Assembly (NCBI GenBank): GCA_016213205.1 | Contig: JACRAZ010000109.1 | Span: forward strand, 31,423-95,422 | Source of the DNA: Burkholderiales bacterium | GTDB lineage: Bacteria > Pseudomonadota > Gammaproteobacteria > Burkholderiales > Burkholderiaceae_C | DNA length: 64,000 bases | Reading direction: 5' to 3' | In this document: positions 46,134-54,443 of the stretch, in pieces | How the letters are laid out: every line of letters starts with the position of its first letter | How positions within the stretch are numbered: the stretch's first letter is position 1 | Translations under genes and position numbers: made by a program | Notes under the pieces: generated by a model | Told to the model about the DNA's origin: nothing | Databases searched by the model: none | Seen by the model: only the letters and a program-made list of their open reading frames with translations

Positions 46134-46179
46134 GGGAGCGGCCCGGTCCGGACGGGCCCGCACCGCTTAAGCTCGGGGC

Positions 46180-47811
46180 ATGCACAGCCTTCCCACCTAT
46201 GACTACATCGTCGTCGGCGCCGGCACCGCCGGCTGCCTGCTGGCCAACCGGCTGTCGGCCGACGCCGACAAGCGGGTGCTGCTGATCGAGGCCGGTGGCA
46301 ACGACGATTACCTCTGGGTGCACATCCCGGTGGGCTACCTGTACTGCATCGGCAACCCGCGCACCGACTGGCTGTACTACACCGAGCCCGACCCGGGCCT
46401 GAACGGCCGCAAGCTGCGCTACCCGCGTGGCAAGGTGCTCGGCGGCTGCTCCAGCATCAACGGCATGATCTACATGCGTGGCCAGAGCCGCGACTACGAC
46501 GCCTGGGCCGCGGCCTGCGGCGACGAGGCCTGGCGCTGGGACGCCTGCCTGCCCCACTTCCGCCAGCACGAGGACCACTGGCGCGGTGCCGATGCACAGC
46601 ACGGCGCCGGCAACGAGTGGCGGGTGGAGCGGCAACGCCTCTCGTGGGAGATCCTCGACGCGTTCGCCGCCGCCGCGCGCCAGGCCGGCATCCCGGCCAC
46701 CGACGACTTCAACCGCGGCAACAACGAGGGCGTGGGCTACTTCGAGGTGAACCAGCGCAAGGGCGTGCGCTGGAACGCCACCAAGGCCTTCCTGCGCCCG
46801 GTGCAGAAGCGGCCCAACCTGCAGGTGTGGACCGGCGCCCAGGTGACGCGGCTGATCGTCGAGCCCGGCGAGGGCGGGCCGCGCGTCACCGGGGTCGAGG
46901 TGCACCCGGCCGGCGGCGGCGCCCTGATCGCCGCGCGCGCCACGCGCGAGGTGGTGATGGCCGCCGGCGCCGTGGGCACGCCCCAGATCCTGCAACTCTC
47001 GGGCATCGGCGCGCCGGCGCTGCTGCAGCAGCACGGCATCGCGGTGCAGCATGCGCTGCCGGGCGTGGGCGAGAACCTGCAGGACCACCTGCAGATCCGC
47101 GCCGTGTTCCAGGTCGAGGGCGTCCGGACGCTGAACACCATGGCCCGCTCGCTGCTCGGCAAGGCCCGCATCGGGCTCGAGTACGTGATGCGCCGCAGCG
47201 GCCCGATGAGCATGGCGCCGTCGCAGCTGGGCTGCTTCACCCGTTCGGCCCCGGGCTACACCTGGCCGAATGTGGAGTACCACGTGCAGCCGCTGTCGCT
47301 GGACGCGTTTGGCGAGCCGCTGCACGGCTACAACGCCTTCACCGCCAGCGTGTGCAACCTCAACCCCACGTCGCGCGGCCACATCCGCATCCGCTCGCCG
47401 CGGCCCGAGGACGCGCCGGCCATCATGGCCAACTACCTGTCCACGCCCGAAGACCGCCAGGTGGCCGCCGATTCGCTGCGCCTGACGCGCCGCATCGCCA
47501 CCCAGCCGGCGCTGGCCAAGTACCGGCCGCAGGAGGTGAAACCCGGCCTGCAGTTCCAGAGCGACGAAGACCTGGCCCGCCTGGCCGGCGACATCGGCAC
47601 CACCATCTTCCATCCGGTGGGCACCTGCCGCATGGGCCGCGCCGACGACGAGATGGCGGTGGTCGATGCCCGCCTGCGCGTGCGTGGCCTGTCGGGCCTG
47701 CGCATTGCGGATGCGAGCGTGATGCCCAGCATCACCAGCGGCAACACCAACGCGCCCACGCTGATGATCGCCGAGCGCGCGGCCCACTGGATCCGCCAGG
47801 CAGCACGTTGA
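46180..47811 (+). CDS. GMC-family FAD oxidoreductase (choline/alcohol dehydrogenase-like)
   Basis: 543 residues. N-terminal FAD-binding YIVVGAGTAGCLLANRLSAD (about 9-28), GMC signature 1 PRGKVLGGCSSINGMIYMRG (about 86-105), signature 2 GAVGTPQILQLSGIG (about 264-278), and the C-terminal active-site region HPVGTCRMG (about 478) and ASVMPSITSGNTNAP. Oxidises an alcohol group; the substrate (choline or another) cannot be fixed from sequence. No betaine-aldehyde dehydrogenase is adjacent. Confidence 0.93.
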   Translation: MHSLPTYDYIVVGAGTAGCLLANRLSADADKRVLLIEAGGNDDYLWVHIPVGYLYCIGNPRTDWLYYTEPDPGLNGRKLRYPRGKVLGGCSSINGMIYMRGQSRDYDAWAAACGDEAWRWDACLPHFRQHEDHWRGADAQHGAGNEWRVERQRLSWEILDAFAAAARQAGIPATDDFNRGNNEGVGYFEVNQRKGVRWNATKAFLRPVQKRPNLQVWTGAQVTRLIVEPGEGGPRVTGVEVHPAGGGALIAARATREVVMAAGAVGTPQILQLSGIGAPALLQQHGIAVQHALPGVGENLQDHLQIRAVFQVEGVRTLNTMARSLLGKARIGLEYVMRRSGPMSMAPSQLGCFTRSAPGYTWPNVEYHVQPLSLDAFGEPLHGYNAFTASVCNLNPTSRGHIRIRSPRPEDAPAIMANYLSTPEDRQVAADSLRLTRRIATQPALAKYRPQEVKPGLQFQSDEDLARLAGDIGTTIFHPVGTCRMGRADDEMAVVDARLRVRGLSGLRIADASVMPSITSGNTNAPTLMIAERAAHWIRQAAR

Positions 47812-47880
47812 CCGGCCGCCGGCCCCCCAGGACATGGGGCCGTCTGTCGCGTGGGCGCAGCATGACGGGTAATCCCGGAA

Positions 47881-48099
47881 TGACGCTGCCCGGGCCGCTG
47901 CCTACATTGCGCCCACTCGGCGGCACGCGGACGCGATCCCGGCGCCGCCCGGGGGGACTGAGGAGACAGCAAGAGTCAAGTCGAACGAACAGTCGAACAA
48001 AGACAAGGCATCGGCAAAGGCCGCGCGTCAAGACAGGGGCGCAGCGGCCCGACGCGGGGCAGAATTGCATGGCGCCGGGTGATCCCCGGCGCCTTTTTT
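47881..48099 (+). ncRNA. Candidate small RNA with intrinsic terminator
   Basis: The 337-bp gap 47812-48148 has no credible protein gene. A possible promoter (TGACGC 47881-47886, 16-bp gap, TACATT 47903-47908) precedes an A-rich stretch around 47960-48020 with two AGTCGAAC copies, unusual for this DNA. The stretch ends at a very strong terminator at 48071-48099. Transcript length would be about 185 bases. No known RNA family recognised. Confidence 0.4.
48071..48099 (+). terminator. Strong intrinsic terminator
   Basis: Perfect 9-bp stem GGCGCCGGG / CCCGGCGCC, 5-base loop TGATC, followed directly by six Ts. The clearest rho-independent terminator in the window. It is 260 bp beyond the GMC gene, so it may end that transcript or the candidate small RNA. 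Confidence 0.85.
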
Positions 48100-48148
48100 C
48101 TGTCCGCTTGCCGCGCGGCGCGCCCCTGGCGGCCCGGCCCACCGCTCC

Positions 48149-48910
48149 ATGCTCGAACTGGTTCTCGTCACGCTGGCATCGGCCCTGGCCGGTTTTGTGG
48201 ATGCCGTGGTCGGCGGCGGCGGGCTGGTGCTGGTGCCGGCGCTGTTCAGCGCCTTTCCCAGCGCGCCGCCGGCCACGCTGTTCGGCACCAACAAGGCCGC
48301 CGCGGTCTGGGGCACGGGCTGGGCCTGTGCCCAGTATTTCCGGCGTGTGCAGCTCAGTGTGCGCTCGCTGCTGCCGGCCGTGGCCTGTGCGCTGGCAGGG
48401 TCATGGGCCGGCGCGGGGTGGGTGTCGCGGGTGGACGCGGCCGACCTGCGGCGCGCGCTGCCACTGCTGCTGATCGGGCTGCTGGTCTACACGCTGGCGC
48501 GCAAGGACCTGGGCCGCCACCACGCGCCGCGCTGGCAGGGGGCGCGGCAGGCCGCGGTGGCCGGCGTCATCGGCGCGGTGGTGGGGGTGTACGACGGCTT
48601 CTTCGGCCCTGGCACCGGCAGCTTCTTCGTGTTCCTGTTCGTGCGGGTGCTGGGTTACGACTTCCTGCACGCCTCGGCCGCGGCCAAGCTGCTGAACACG
48701 GCCACCAACGCGGCCGCGCTGCTGCGCTTCGGGCTGGCCGGCCAGGTGTGGTGGCCCCTGGGGTTGGCGCTCGCGGTGGCCAACGTGGCGGGCAGCCTGC
48801 TGGGCACCCGGCTCGCGCTGCGCCACGGCGCGGGCTTCGTGCGGGTGATGTTCGTGGGCGTGGTCAGCGCGCTGGTGCTCAAGACCGGCTACGACGCTTA
48901 CCTGCGCTGA
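48149..48910 (+). CDS. TSUP-family membrane transporter (TauE/SafE)
   Basis: 253 residues, about eight hydrophobic helices. Family repeats: GFVDAVVGGGGLVLVPALF (about 15-33) and its second-half echo VVGVYDGFFGPGTGSFFVF (about 143-161), and LFGTNKAAAVWGT versus AKLLNTATNAAALL. Members are thought to export small sulfonate or sulfur-containing anions. No linked sulfur-compound gene directly beside it. Confidence 0.92.
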   Translation: MLELVLVTLASALAGFVDAVVGGGGLVLVPALFSAFPSAPPATLFGTNKAAAVWGTGWACAQYFRRVQLSVRSLLPAVACALAGSWAGAGWVSRVDAADLRRALPLLLIGLLVYTLARKDLGRHHAPRWQGARQAAVAGVIGAVVGVYDGFFGPGTGSFFVFLFVRVLGYDFLHASAAAKLLNTATNAAALLRFGLAGQVWWPLGLALAVANVAGSLLGTRLALRHGAGFVRVMFVGVVSALVLKTGYDAYLR

Positions 48911-49047
48911 CACGACAAATACGGGCCGCTCGCCCCATCATTTCCGCTTTCAGGGGGGCTGGCGTGCCGCTACCCTCTGGCCGGCGTCCCGTGTTCCATG
49001 TTTCCTGCCCCCCGCGCCCGCCGGGCCGGCGTTCCTGAGGTACCCCC

Positions 49048-49869
49048 ATGTCCGTGAATCCGCAGTTGCGTTCCCTCGACATCGACATCCCGTCCAAGCC
49101 GGACACGCTGGTGCGGTTGTCGCTGCTGATGGCCGACGAGGACGTGAACCTGCAGGCCATCGGCGCGCTGGTCGAGGCGGACATGGCGCTGGCCGCCTCG
49201 GTGATGAAGGCGGTGAACTCCTCGCTCTACGGCCTGAAGGGCCGGGTGCAGAGCGTGCAGCAGGCCGTCACCTACCTGGGCACGCGCGAGATCGCCGGCA
49301 TCACCTTCGAGATGGGCCTGCGCGCGGCCTTTCCGCCCGCGCCCGAACTGGACCCGATCTGGTCGCGCGCCACCCGGCGCGGCCTGCTGATGGGCCGCCT
49401 GGGGCAGGCGCTGGGGCTCGATGCCTGGGGCGCCCATTCGGCCGGCCTGTTCGAGGAATGCGGCAAGGCGGTGCTGTTCCGCCACGCGCCGGACCACTAC
49501 CGCGCGATGCTGCGCGCCGCGGGCAACGATGCCGAGCTGTGCCAGCTGGAGCACACCGGCTTCGGCGTCAGCCACGACGCGCTGGGCGCCGCCCTGTGCG
49601 AAAGCTGGGGCCTGGGCGCCGCGGCGGTGGCCAGCGTGCGCCACCACGTGCAGGCGCAGGCCGACGCCGACCTGCAGGCCGTGCCCGAGAACCGGCGCTC
49701 GGTGCTGGCGCTGTCGGTGCTGTCCGGCGCGATGATGAACCAGCCCGACATGGTGGACGCGGTGGCCGCGAAGCTTGCGCCCCAGGCCGACATCGACGCC
49801 ACGCTGCTGCTGCGCTCGGCGCGCCGCATCGAAGAGCAGCTGCAGGCCGCCACCGAACACGGCCGCTAG
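49048..49869 (+). CDS. HDOD-domain signalling protein
   Basis: 273 residues almost entirely an HDOD (HD-related output) domain: LSLLMADEDVNLQAIGALVE, DMALAASVMKAVNSSLYGL, VQQAVTYLGTREIAGI and the later HSAGLFEECGKAVLF. HDOD proteins lack the full HD metal-binding pair and usually act as non-enzymatic signalling modules. No GGDEF/EAL partner domain is fused. Stands alone between the TSUP and acyl-CoA synthetase genes. Confidence 0.9.
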   Translation: MSVNPQLRSLDIDIPSKPDTLVRLSLLMADEDVNLQAIGALVEADMALAASVMKAVNSSLYGLKGRVQSVQQAVTYLGTREIAGITFEMGLRAAFPPAPELDPIWSRATRRGLLMGRLGQALGLDAWGAHSAGLFEECGKAVLFRHAPDHYRAMLRAAGNDAELCQLEHTGFGVSHDALGAALCESWGLGAAAVASVRHHVQAQADADLQAVPENRRSVLALSVLSGAMMNQPDMVDAVAAKLAPQADIDATLLLRSARRIEEQLQAATEHGR

Positions 49870-50013
49870 GCGCGGCCGCCCTTGCGTGGCCCCGAAACCG
49901 GGGCCGGCCGAGCCGTGAAATCCACGTCACCCAGGAAAGCCCCCTTGGCCGCTTGGGGTGCGCGCGGCTACCCTGCGCCGCGTCGCCAACCCAAGCGTGG
50001 AAAGAGTCTCGCC

Positions 50014-51702
50014 ATGAACACCACCGTGTCAGCCGACAAGCTGGCCCTGCAGCGCCTGTACCACTGGGAAAAGACCAGCCCCAACCGCACCGTGTTCACG
50101 CAGCCGATGGGCGGGGGGGTGCTGAAGGAGTTCACCTGGGCACAGGCGATGGACCAGACCCGTCGCATGGCCGCCCACCTGAAGAAGATGGGCCTGGAGC
50201 CCGGCGACAAGGTGGCGCTGCTGTCGAAGAACACCGCCTGGTGGATGATGGCCGACTGGGCCATCTGGATGGCCGGCGGCGTCTCGGTGCCGCTGTACCC
50301 CACGCTGGCCGCGGGCACCATCCGCCAGATCCTCGACCACAGCGAGGCCAAGCTGCTGTTCATCGGCAAGCTCGATGGCTGGGATGGCATGAAGCCCGGC
50401 GTTCCCGCGGGCCTGCCGTGCATCACCACGCCGCTGGCGCCCAAGGTGGACGCGCCGACCTGGGACGACATCGTCGCCAAGACCCAGCCGCTGGCCGGCC
50501 AGCCGGTGCGTGATGGCGACGAGCTCTGCACCATCATGTACACCTCTGGCACCACCGGCATGCCCAAGGGCGTGATGCACAGCTTCGCCACCTTCGCCTG
50601 GTCGATCGAGGCCGGCCTCAAGCGCATCCGCCTCGACCCCGGCGCGCGGGTGCTGAGCTACCTGCCGCTGTCGCACGTGGCCGAGCGCACGCTCATCGAG
50701 CACGGCCTGCTGGCGGTGAACCTGCACGTGTACTTCGCCGACAGCCTGGACACCTTCGCGGCCGACCTGCAGCGCGCACGGCCGAACGCCTTCTTCTCGG
50801 TGCCCCGGCTGTGGGTGAAGTTCCAGCAGGGCGTGAGCGCGAAGATGCCGCCCGAAAAGCTCAAGCGCCTGCTCAAGATCCCGATCATCCGCGGTCTGGT
50901 GCGCAAGAAGATCCTCAGCGCGCTGGGGCTGGACCAGTGCGTGTTCGCCGCCGGCGGTGCCGCGCCGATGCCGCCCTCGCTGCTGCAGTGGTACGCCGAC
51001 CTGGGGCTGCCCATCGTCGAGGTGTACGGCATGACCGAGAACTGCGGCGTCTCCCACGCCACGCTGCCCGGCCAGCCGCGCCCGGGCACCGTGGGCCTGC
51101 CCTACGAGGGCGTGCACTCGCGCCTGGACCCGGCCAACGGCGAGATCCAGGTCAAGAGCGAAGGCACGATGCTGGGCTACTTCAAGGAACCCGAGCTCAC
51201 CCGCGAGAGCTTCACCGAGGACGGCTGGCTGCACACCGGCGACAAGGGCCAGCTCGATGCCGAGGGCAACCTGCGCATCACCGGCCGGGTGAAGGACCTG
51301 TTCAAGACCAGCAAGGGCAAGTACGTGGCGCCCGCGCCGATCGAAGACCGGCTGGTCATGCACGCCGCGATCGAGGCCTGCTGCGTGACCGGCGCCAACC
51401 TGGGCCAGCCGCTGGGCATCGTGATGCTCAACCTCGACGCCGCGGCCAAGGTGCGGGACGCCTCGGCGCGGGCCGAGCTCGAGAAATCGCTCGCCGCGCA
51501 CCTGAAGTCGATCAACGCCACGCTCGACCCGCACGAGCAGCTCGACAGCCTGGTGGTCGTCTCCGAATCCTGGACGGTGGACAATGGCTTCGTCACGCCC
51601 ACCTTCAAGGTCAAGCGCAACCGCGTCGAAGAGGTTTACGCCGCGCACTACGACAAATGGGTCGGCTCGCGGCGCGAGGTGATCTGGGCCACCGGCGCCT
51701 GA
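50014..51702 (+). CDS. AMP-binding acyl-CoA synthetase (long-chain type)
   Basis: 562 residues from ATG 50014. Adenylate-forming motifs: the P-loop YTSGTTGMPKGVMHS (about 175-189), YGMTENCGVSHATLPG (A5-like), and the C-terminal hinge DGWLHTGDKGQLDAEGNLRI followed by GRVKDLFKTSKGKYVAP with the catalytic Lys. The length and the EVYGMTEN region fit the FadD15/long-chain group. Activates a carboxylic acid as its CoA ester; the substrate is unknown. Confidence 0.93.
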   Translation: MNTTVSADKLALQRLYHWEKTSPNRTVFTQPMGGGVLKEFTWAQAMDQTRRMAAHLKKMGLEPGDKVALLSKNTAWWMMADWAIWMAGGVSVPLYPTLAAGTIRQILDHSEAKLLFIGKLDGWDGMKPGVPAGLPCITTPLAPKVDAPTWDDIVAKTQPLAGQPVRDGDELCTIMYTSGTTGMPKGVMHSFATFAWSIEAGLKRIRLDPGARVLSYLPLSHVAERTLIEHGLLAVNLHVYFADSLDTFAADLQRARPNAFFSVPRLWVKFQQGVSAKMPPEKLKRLLKIPIIRGLVRKKILSALGLDQCVFAAGGAAPMPPSLLQWYADLGLPIVEVYGMTENCGVSHATLPGQPRPGTVGLPYEGVHSRLDPANGEIQVKSEGTMLGYFKEPELTRESFTEDGWLHTGDKGQLDAEGNLRITGRVKDLFKTSKGKYVAPAPIEDRLVMHAAIEACCVTGANLGQPLGIVMLNLDAAAKVRDASARAELEKSLAAHLKSINATLDPHEQLDSLVVVSESWTVDNGFVTPTFKVKRNRVEEVYAAHYDKWVGSRREVIWATGA

Positions 51703-51729
51703 GCAGGCCCCGCTGCGCCGCGGCGGGGC

Positions 51730-52437
51730 TCAGCCCGGCGCCAGCCCGTCCAGCCAGCGGGTGAGCAGTGCGCTCACCGCCGCGGGCTGCTCCAGCGTGA
51801 GCAGGTGGCCGCAGTGCGGCAGCACCGCCAGCGTGGCCCCCGGCACCGCGGCGGCGATCTCGTGTGAACACTCCGGTGGCGTGAGCCGGTCATCCGCGCC
51901 GCAGGCCACCAGCAACGGGCAGCCAATGGCGGGCAGCAGCGGCCGGCTGTCGGCACGCGCGATCATCGCGCGGTTCTGCCGCACCAGCTGTTCGGCGCCG
52001 GCGCGGCGCACCATCGCCAGGTAGTCGGCCACCAGCGCGGCATTGCCCAGCTTCGAGGCATGGAAGGCAAAGGGCAGGTTCGCGCGCAGCACCTCGTCCA
52101 TGCGACCGGCCTCGAACAGCGCGATCGCCTGGGTGCGCAGCGCCACCATCTCCGGCGTGTCCGCCCGTGCCGTGCTGCCCAGCAGCGCCAGGGCCTGCAC
52201 CCGCTGCGGCGCCTGGCGCAGCACCTCCAGCGCCAGGATGCCGCCCATCGAGGTGCCGATCAGCACCAGCGGCCCCGCGTGCTCCGCCAGCAGCGCCGCG
52301 GCCATCTCGGGCAAGGTGGGAAAGCGAGCGTGCACTTGCGTCACATGCGCCGGGCCATAAGGGGCCAGCGCCGGCAACAGGCCGTGCCACAGGGCGTCGT
52401 CGCTGGCCAGGCCGGGCAACAGGATCAGGGTGGGCAT
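51730..52437 (-). CDS. Alpha/beta-fold hydrolase
   Basis: 235 residues, MPTLILLPGLASDDALWHGL at the start with the oxyanion-region LLPGLASD. Nucleophile elbow LIGTSMGGILAL (Ser near 72), Asp in CGADDRLTPPECS, and His in PHCGHLLTLEQP. Cytoplasmic, no signal. A general carboxylic-ester hydrolase-like enzyme. Divergent from cysB across 127 bp. Confidence 0.9.
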   Translation of the reverse strand: MPTLILLPGLASDDALWHGLLPALAPYGPAHVTQVHARFPTLPEMAAALLAEHAGPLVLIGTSMGGILALEVLRQAPQRVQALALLGSTARADTPEMVALRTQAIALFEAGRMDEVLRANLPFAFHASKLGNAALVADYLAMVRRAGAEQLVRQNRAMIARADSRPLLPAIGCPLLVACGADDRLTPPECSHEIAAAVPGATLAVLPHCGHLLTLEQPAAVSALLTRWLDGLAPG

Positions 52438-52466
52438 CGGGCCAGTGTGCCAGCGCGCCGCCGCTG

Positions 52467-52506
52467 CCTTATGCGCTGAGCGCCTTTGCTTAGCGCAAAT
52501 CATTCG
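52467..52506 (+). promoter_or_regulatory. Element shared by cysB and sbp promoters, cysB copy
   Basis: CCTTATGCG, a ~20-base variable part, then GCGCAAATC and TCG. The same arrangement lies upstream of sbp (60794-60755, minus strand). A CATAAGG also occurs at 52545-52551 nearer the cysB start. Possibly CysB sites; the motif itself is not one I know. Confidence 0.4.
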
Positions 52507-52564
52507 TTTGCCGGGCTGAGCGGTTGCCCATAATTCGATTTCCTCATAAGGCCGGGCGGATGCC

Positions 52565-53521
52565 GTGAACTTCCAGCAATTGCGATCGGTGCGCGAAACC
52601 GTGCGCCAGGGTTTCAACCTGACCGAGGCGGCGGCCACGCTGCACACCTCGCAGCCGGGCGTGAGCCGCCAGATCCGCGAGCTGGAGGAAGAGCTGGGCA
52701 TCGAGATCTTCGTGCGCGCCGGCAAGCGCCTGACCGGGCTCACGCCACCGGGCGCCACCGTGCTGCCGATCGTCGAGCGCCTGCTGCAGGAGGCGGCCAA
52801 CCTCAAGCGCGCCGGCGACGATTTCGCGCGCAGCGGCACCGGCACGCTGACGATCGCGGCCACCCACTCGCAGGCGCGCTATGCGCTGCCGGCCGCGGTG
52901 CGCGATTTCCGCGCCAGCCGGCCGCAGGTGCAGCTGCACCTGCACCAGGGCTCGCCGCAGCAGGTGGCCCGCCTGCTGCTGGATGGCGAGGCCGACATCG
53001 GCATCGCCACCGAGGCGCTGGCGCAGTACGAGGAACTGCTGGCCCTGCCCTGCTACCGCTGGACGCACAGCGTGGTGCTGCCACCCGACCACCCGCTGGC
53101 GCAGGATGCCGATGCCGGCCGCCCCCTCACGCTGCAGCGCCTGGCCGCGTTTCCGCTCATCACCTACGAGGCCGGCTACACCGGCCGCGCCCACATCGAC
53201 GAAGCCTTCGCCCGCGCCGGCCTGGCGCCCGAGGTGGTGCTGGTGGCAATGGACGCGGACGTGATCAAGACCTATGTCGAGCTGGGCCTGGGCGTGGGCA
53301 TCGTCGCGGCGATCGCCTACGACGAAGACCGCGACCGGCAACTGCGCGCCATCGACGCGCGCCACCTGTTCGCCGCCAACATGACGCGGCTGGCCATCCG
53401 CCGCGGCAGCTACCTGCGCGACTACGTGTACGAGTTCATCACCACCTTCGCCGCGCCGCTCACGCGTGAGCGGGTGCAGCACGCGCTGGCCGCCATGCCG
53501 GGGCAGGACCCGAGCCTGTGA
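52565..53521 (+). CDS. cysB: CysB-type LysR transcriptional regulator
   Basis: 318 residues from GTG at 52565 (NFQQLRSVRETVRQGFNLTE follows). N-terminal winged HTH (EAAATLHTSQPGVSRQIREL) and a C-terminal inducer-binding domain. The CysB hallmarks THSQARYALPAAVRDF, YKW-like YRWTHSVVLP and TYEAGYTGRAHIDEAF are present. Activates sulfate uptake and assimilation genes in response to N-/O-acetylserine. Lies 3.2 kb from the cysA-cysW-cysT-sbp genes it probably controls. Confidence 0.93.
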   Translation: MNFQQLRSVRETVRQGFNLTEAAATLHTSQPGVSRQIRELEEELGIEIFVRAGKRLTGLTPPGATVLPIVERLLQEAANLKRAGDDFARSGTGTLTIAATHSQARYALPAAVRDFRASRPQVQLHLHQGSPQQVARLLLDGEADIGIATEALAQYEELLALPCYRWTHSVVLPPDHPLAQDADAGRPLTLQRLAAFPLITYEAGYTGRAHIDEAFARAGLAPEVVLVAMDADVIKTYVELGLGVGIVAAIAYDEDRDRQLRAIDARHLFAANMTRLAIRRGSYLRDYVYEFITTFAAPLTRERVQHALAAMPGQDPSL

Positions 53522-53552
53522 ACCGTCGCCGGGCGCCGGGTCCGGCCCGCGT

Positions 53553-54344
53553 CTACTTCGAAAGCATCCAGGCCGCAGTTTGCTGCACCACCGCGCCTTC
53601 GATGCCGTTGAAACCGTGGTACGCCTGCGCCGCGCAGGGGTCGCCCTGGCTTTGCCCGCCGGTGAAGGGCAGCACGGCCTTGCGCGGCGCGTTGCTCAGC
53701 CTGCCCATCAGCGCCGGCACATGGGCATAGGCGCACAGCGCGCAGCCGTCCTGCTCGTGGTGCACCACCAGCACCGGCACGCGGATGCGGCCCAGCGGCA
53801 TCTCGGGCACCGCGCGGCTCTTGTCGTCGCTGAGGATGGTGGCGCTCAGCACCAGCCCGTCCGGCCCTTCGGCACCCTGCAGCTCGGTGGTCACATAGGC
53901 CGCCGATTGCGTGCCGCGGCTGGTGCCCACCAGCCACACCGGCGCCTTCGACTGTTCGCGCAGCCAGGCGATCACCGCCTTCAGGTCGGCCGCATGCTCG
54001 GGCTCCTGGCGGAAGCCGCCGAGCCAGGGGGCGCTCTGCCGGTCCGACGGTGCGTCGACCACCGCCACCATCAGGCCTTGATCTGCCCATAGCGCACGGG
54101 TGCGCACGAGGAAGTTGCCCTCGCCCCATCTCATCGAGCCGTTGGGGTACATCTGCAAGCCGCCGTGGCCGCCGGCCAGCAACACCACCGCGGCCTTCGG
54201 CGCCGGCGGCGTGAGCACCAGCATGCGCTGTGTCACGCCGGGCCGGGTGGGCAGGTTCACCACCTGCTGCGACACCTGGGCCAGGGCGGGTGCCACGAGC
54301 CCCAGGGCCAGCAGGGCCCAACAGCGCTGCATCCAATGCCGCAT
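53553..54344 (-). CDS. Secreted alpha/beta-hydrolase-like protein
   Basis: 263 residues from the ATG at 54344, chosen because it starts a signal peptide (MRHWMQRCWALLALGLVAPA, cleavage near ALA-Q). Dienelactone-hydrolase-like layout: AVVLLAGGHGGLQM, nucleophile elbow VGTSRGTQSA (Ser near 133, Arg in place of the usual Gly/Met), and an Asp candidate in HHEQDGCALC. Two cysteines at CALC and later DPCAAQ may form a disulfide. Substrate unknown. Confidence 0.8.
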   Translation of the reverse strand: MRHWMQRCWALLALGLVAPALAQVSQQVVNLPTRPGVTQRMLVLTPPAPKAAVVLLAGGHGGLQMYPNGSMRWGEGNFLVRTRALWADQGLMVAVVDAPSDRQSAPWLGGFRQEPEHAADLKAVIAWLREQSKAPVWLVGTSRGTQSAAYVTTELQGAEGPDGLVLSATILSDDKSRAVPEMPLGRIRVPVLVVHHEQDGCALCAYAHVPALMGRLSNAPRKAVLPFTGGQSQGDPCAAQAYHGFNGIEGAVVQQTAAWMLSK

Positions 54345-54443
54345 CACGCGTCTCCCGCAGTGTGAACAGACCATAGGCGCCACCGCCTCGCTTGCGTTGA
54401 CACGGCGCAACGCCAGGCTGCCGCCCTATAGTGGACCACGACG

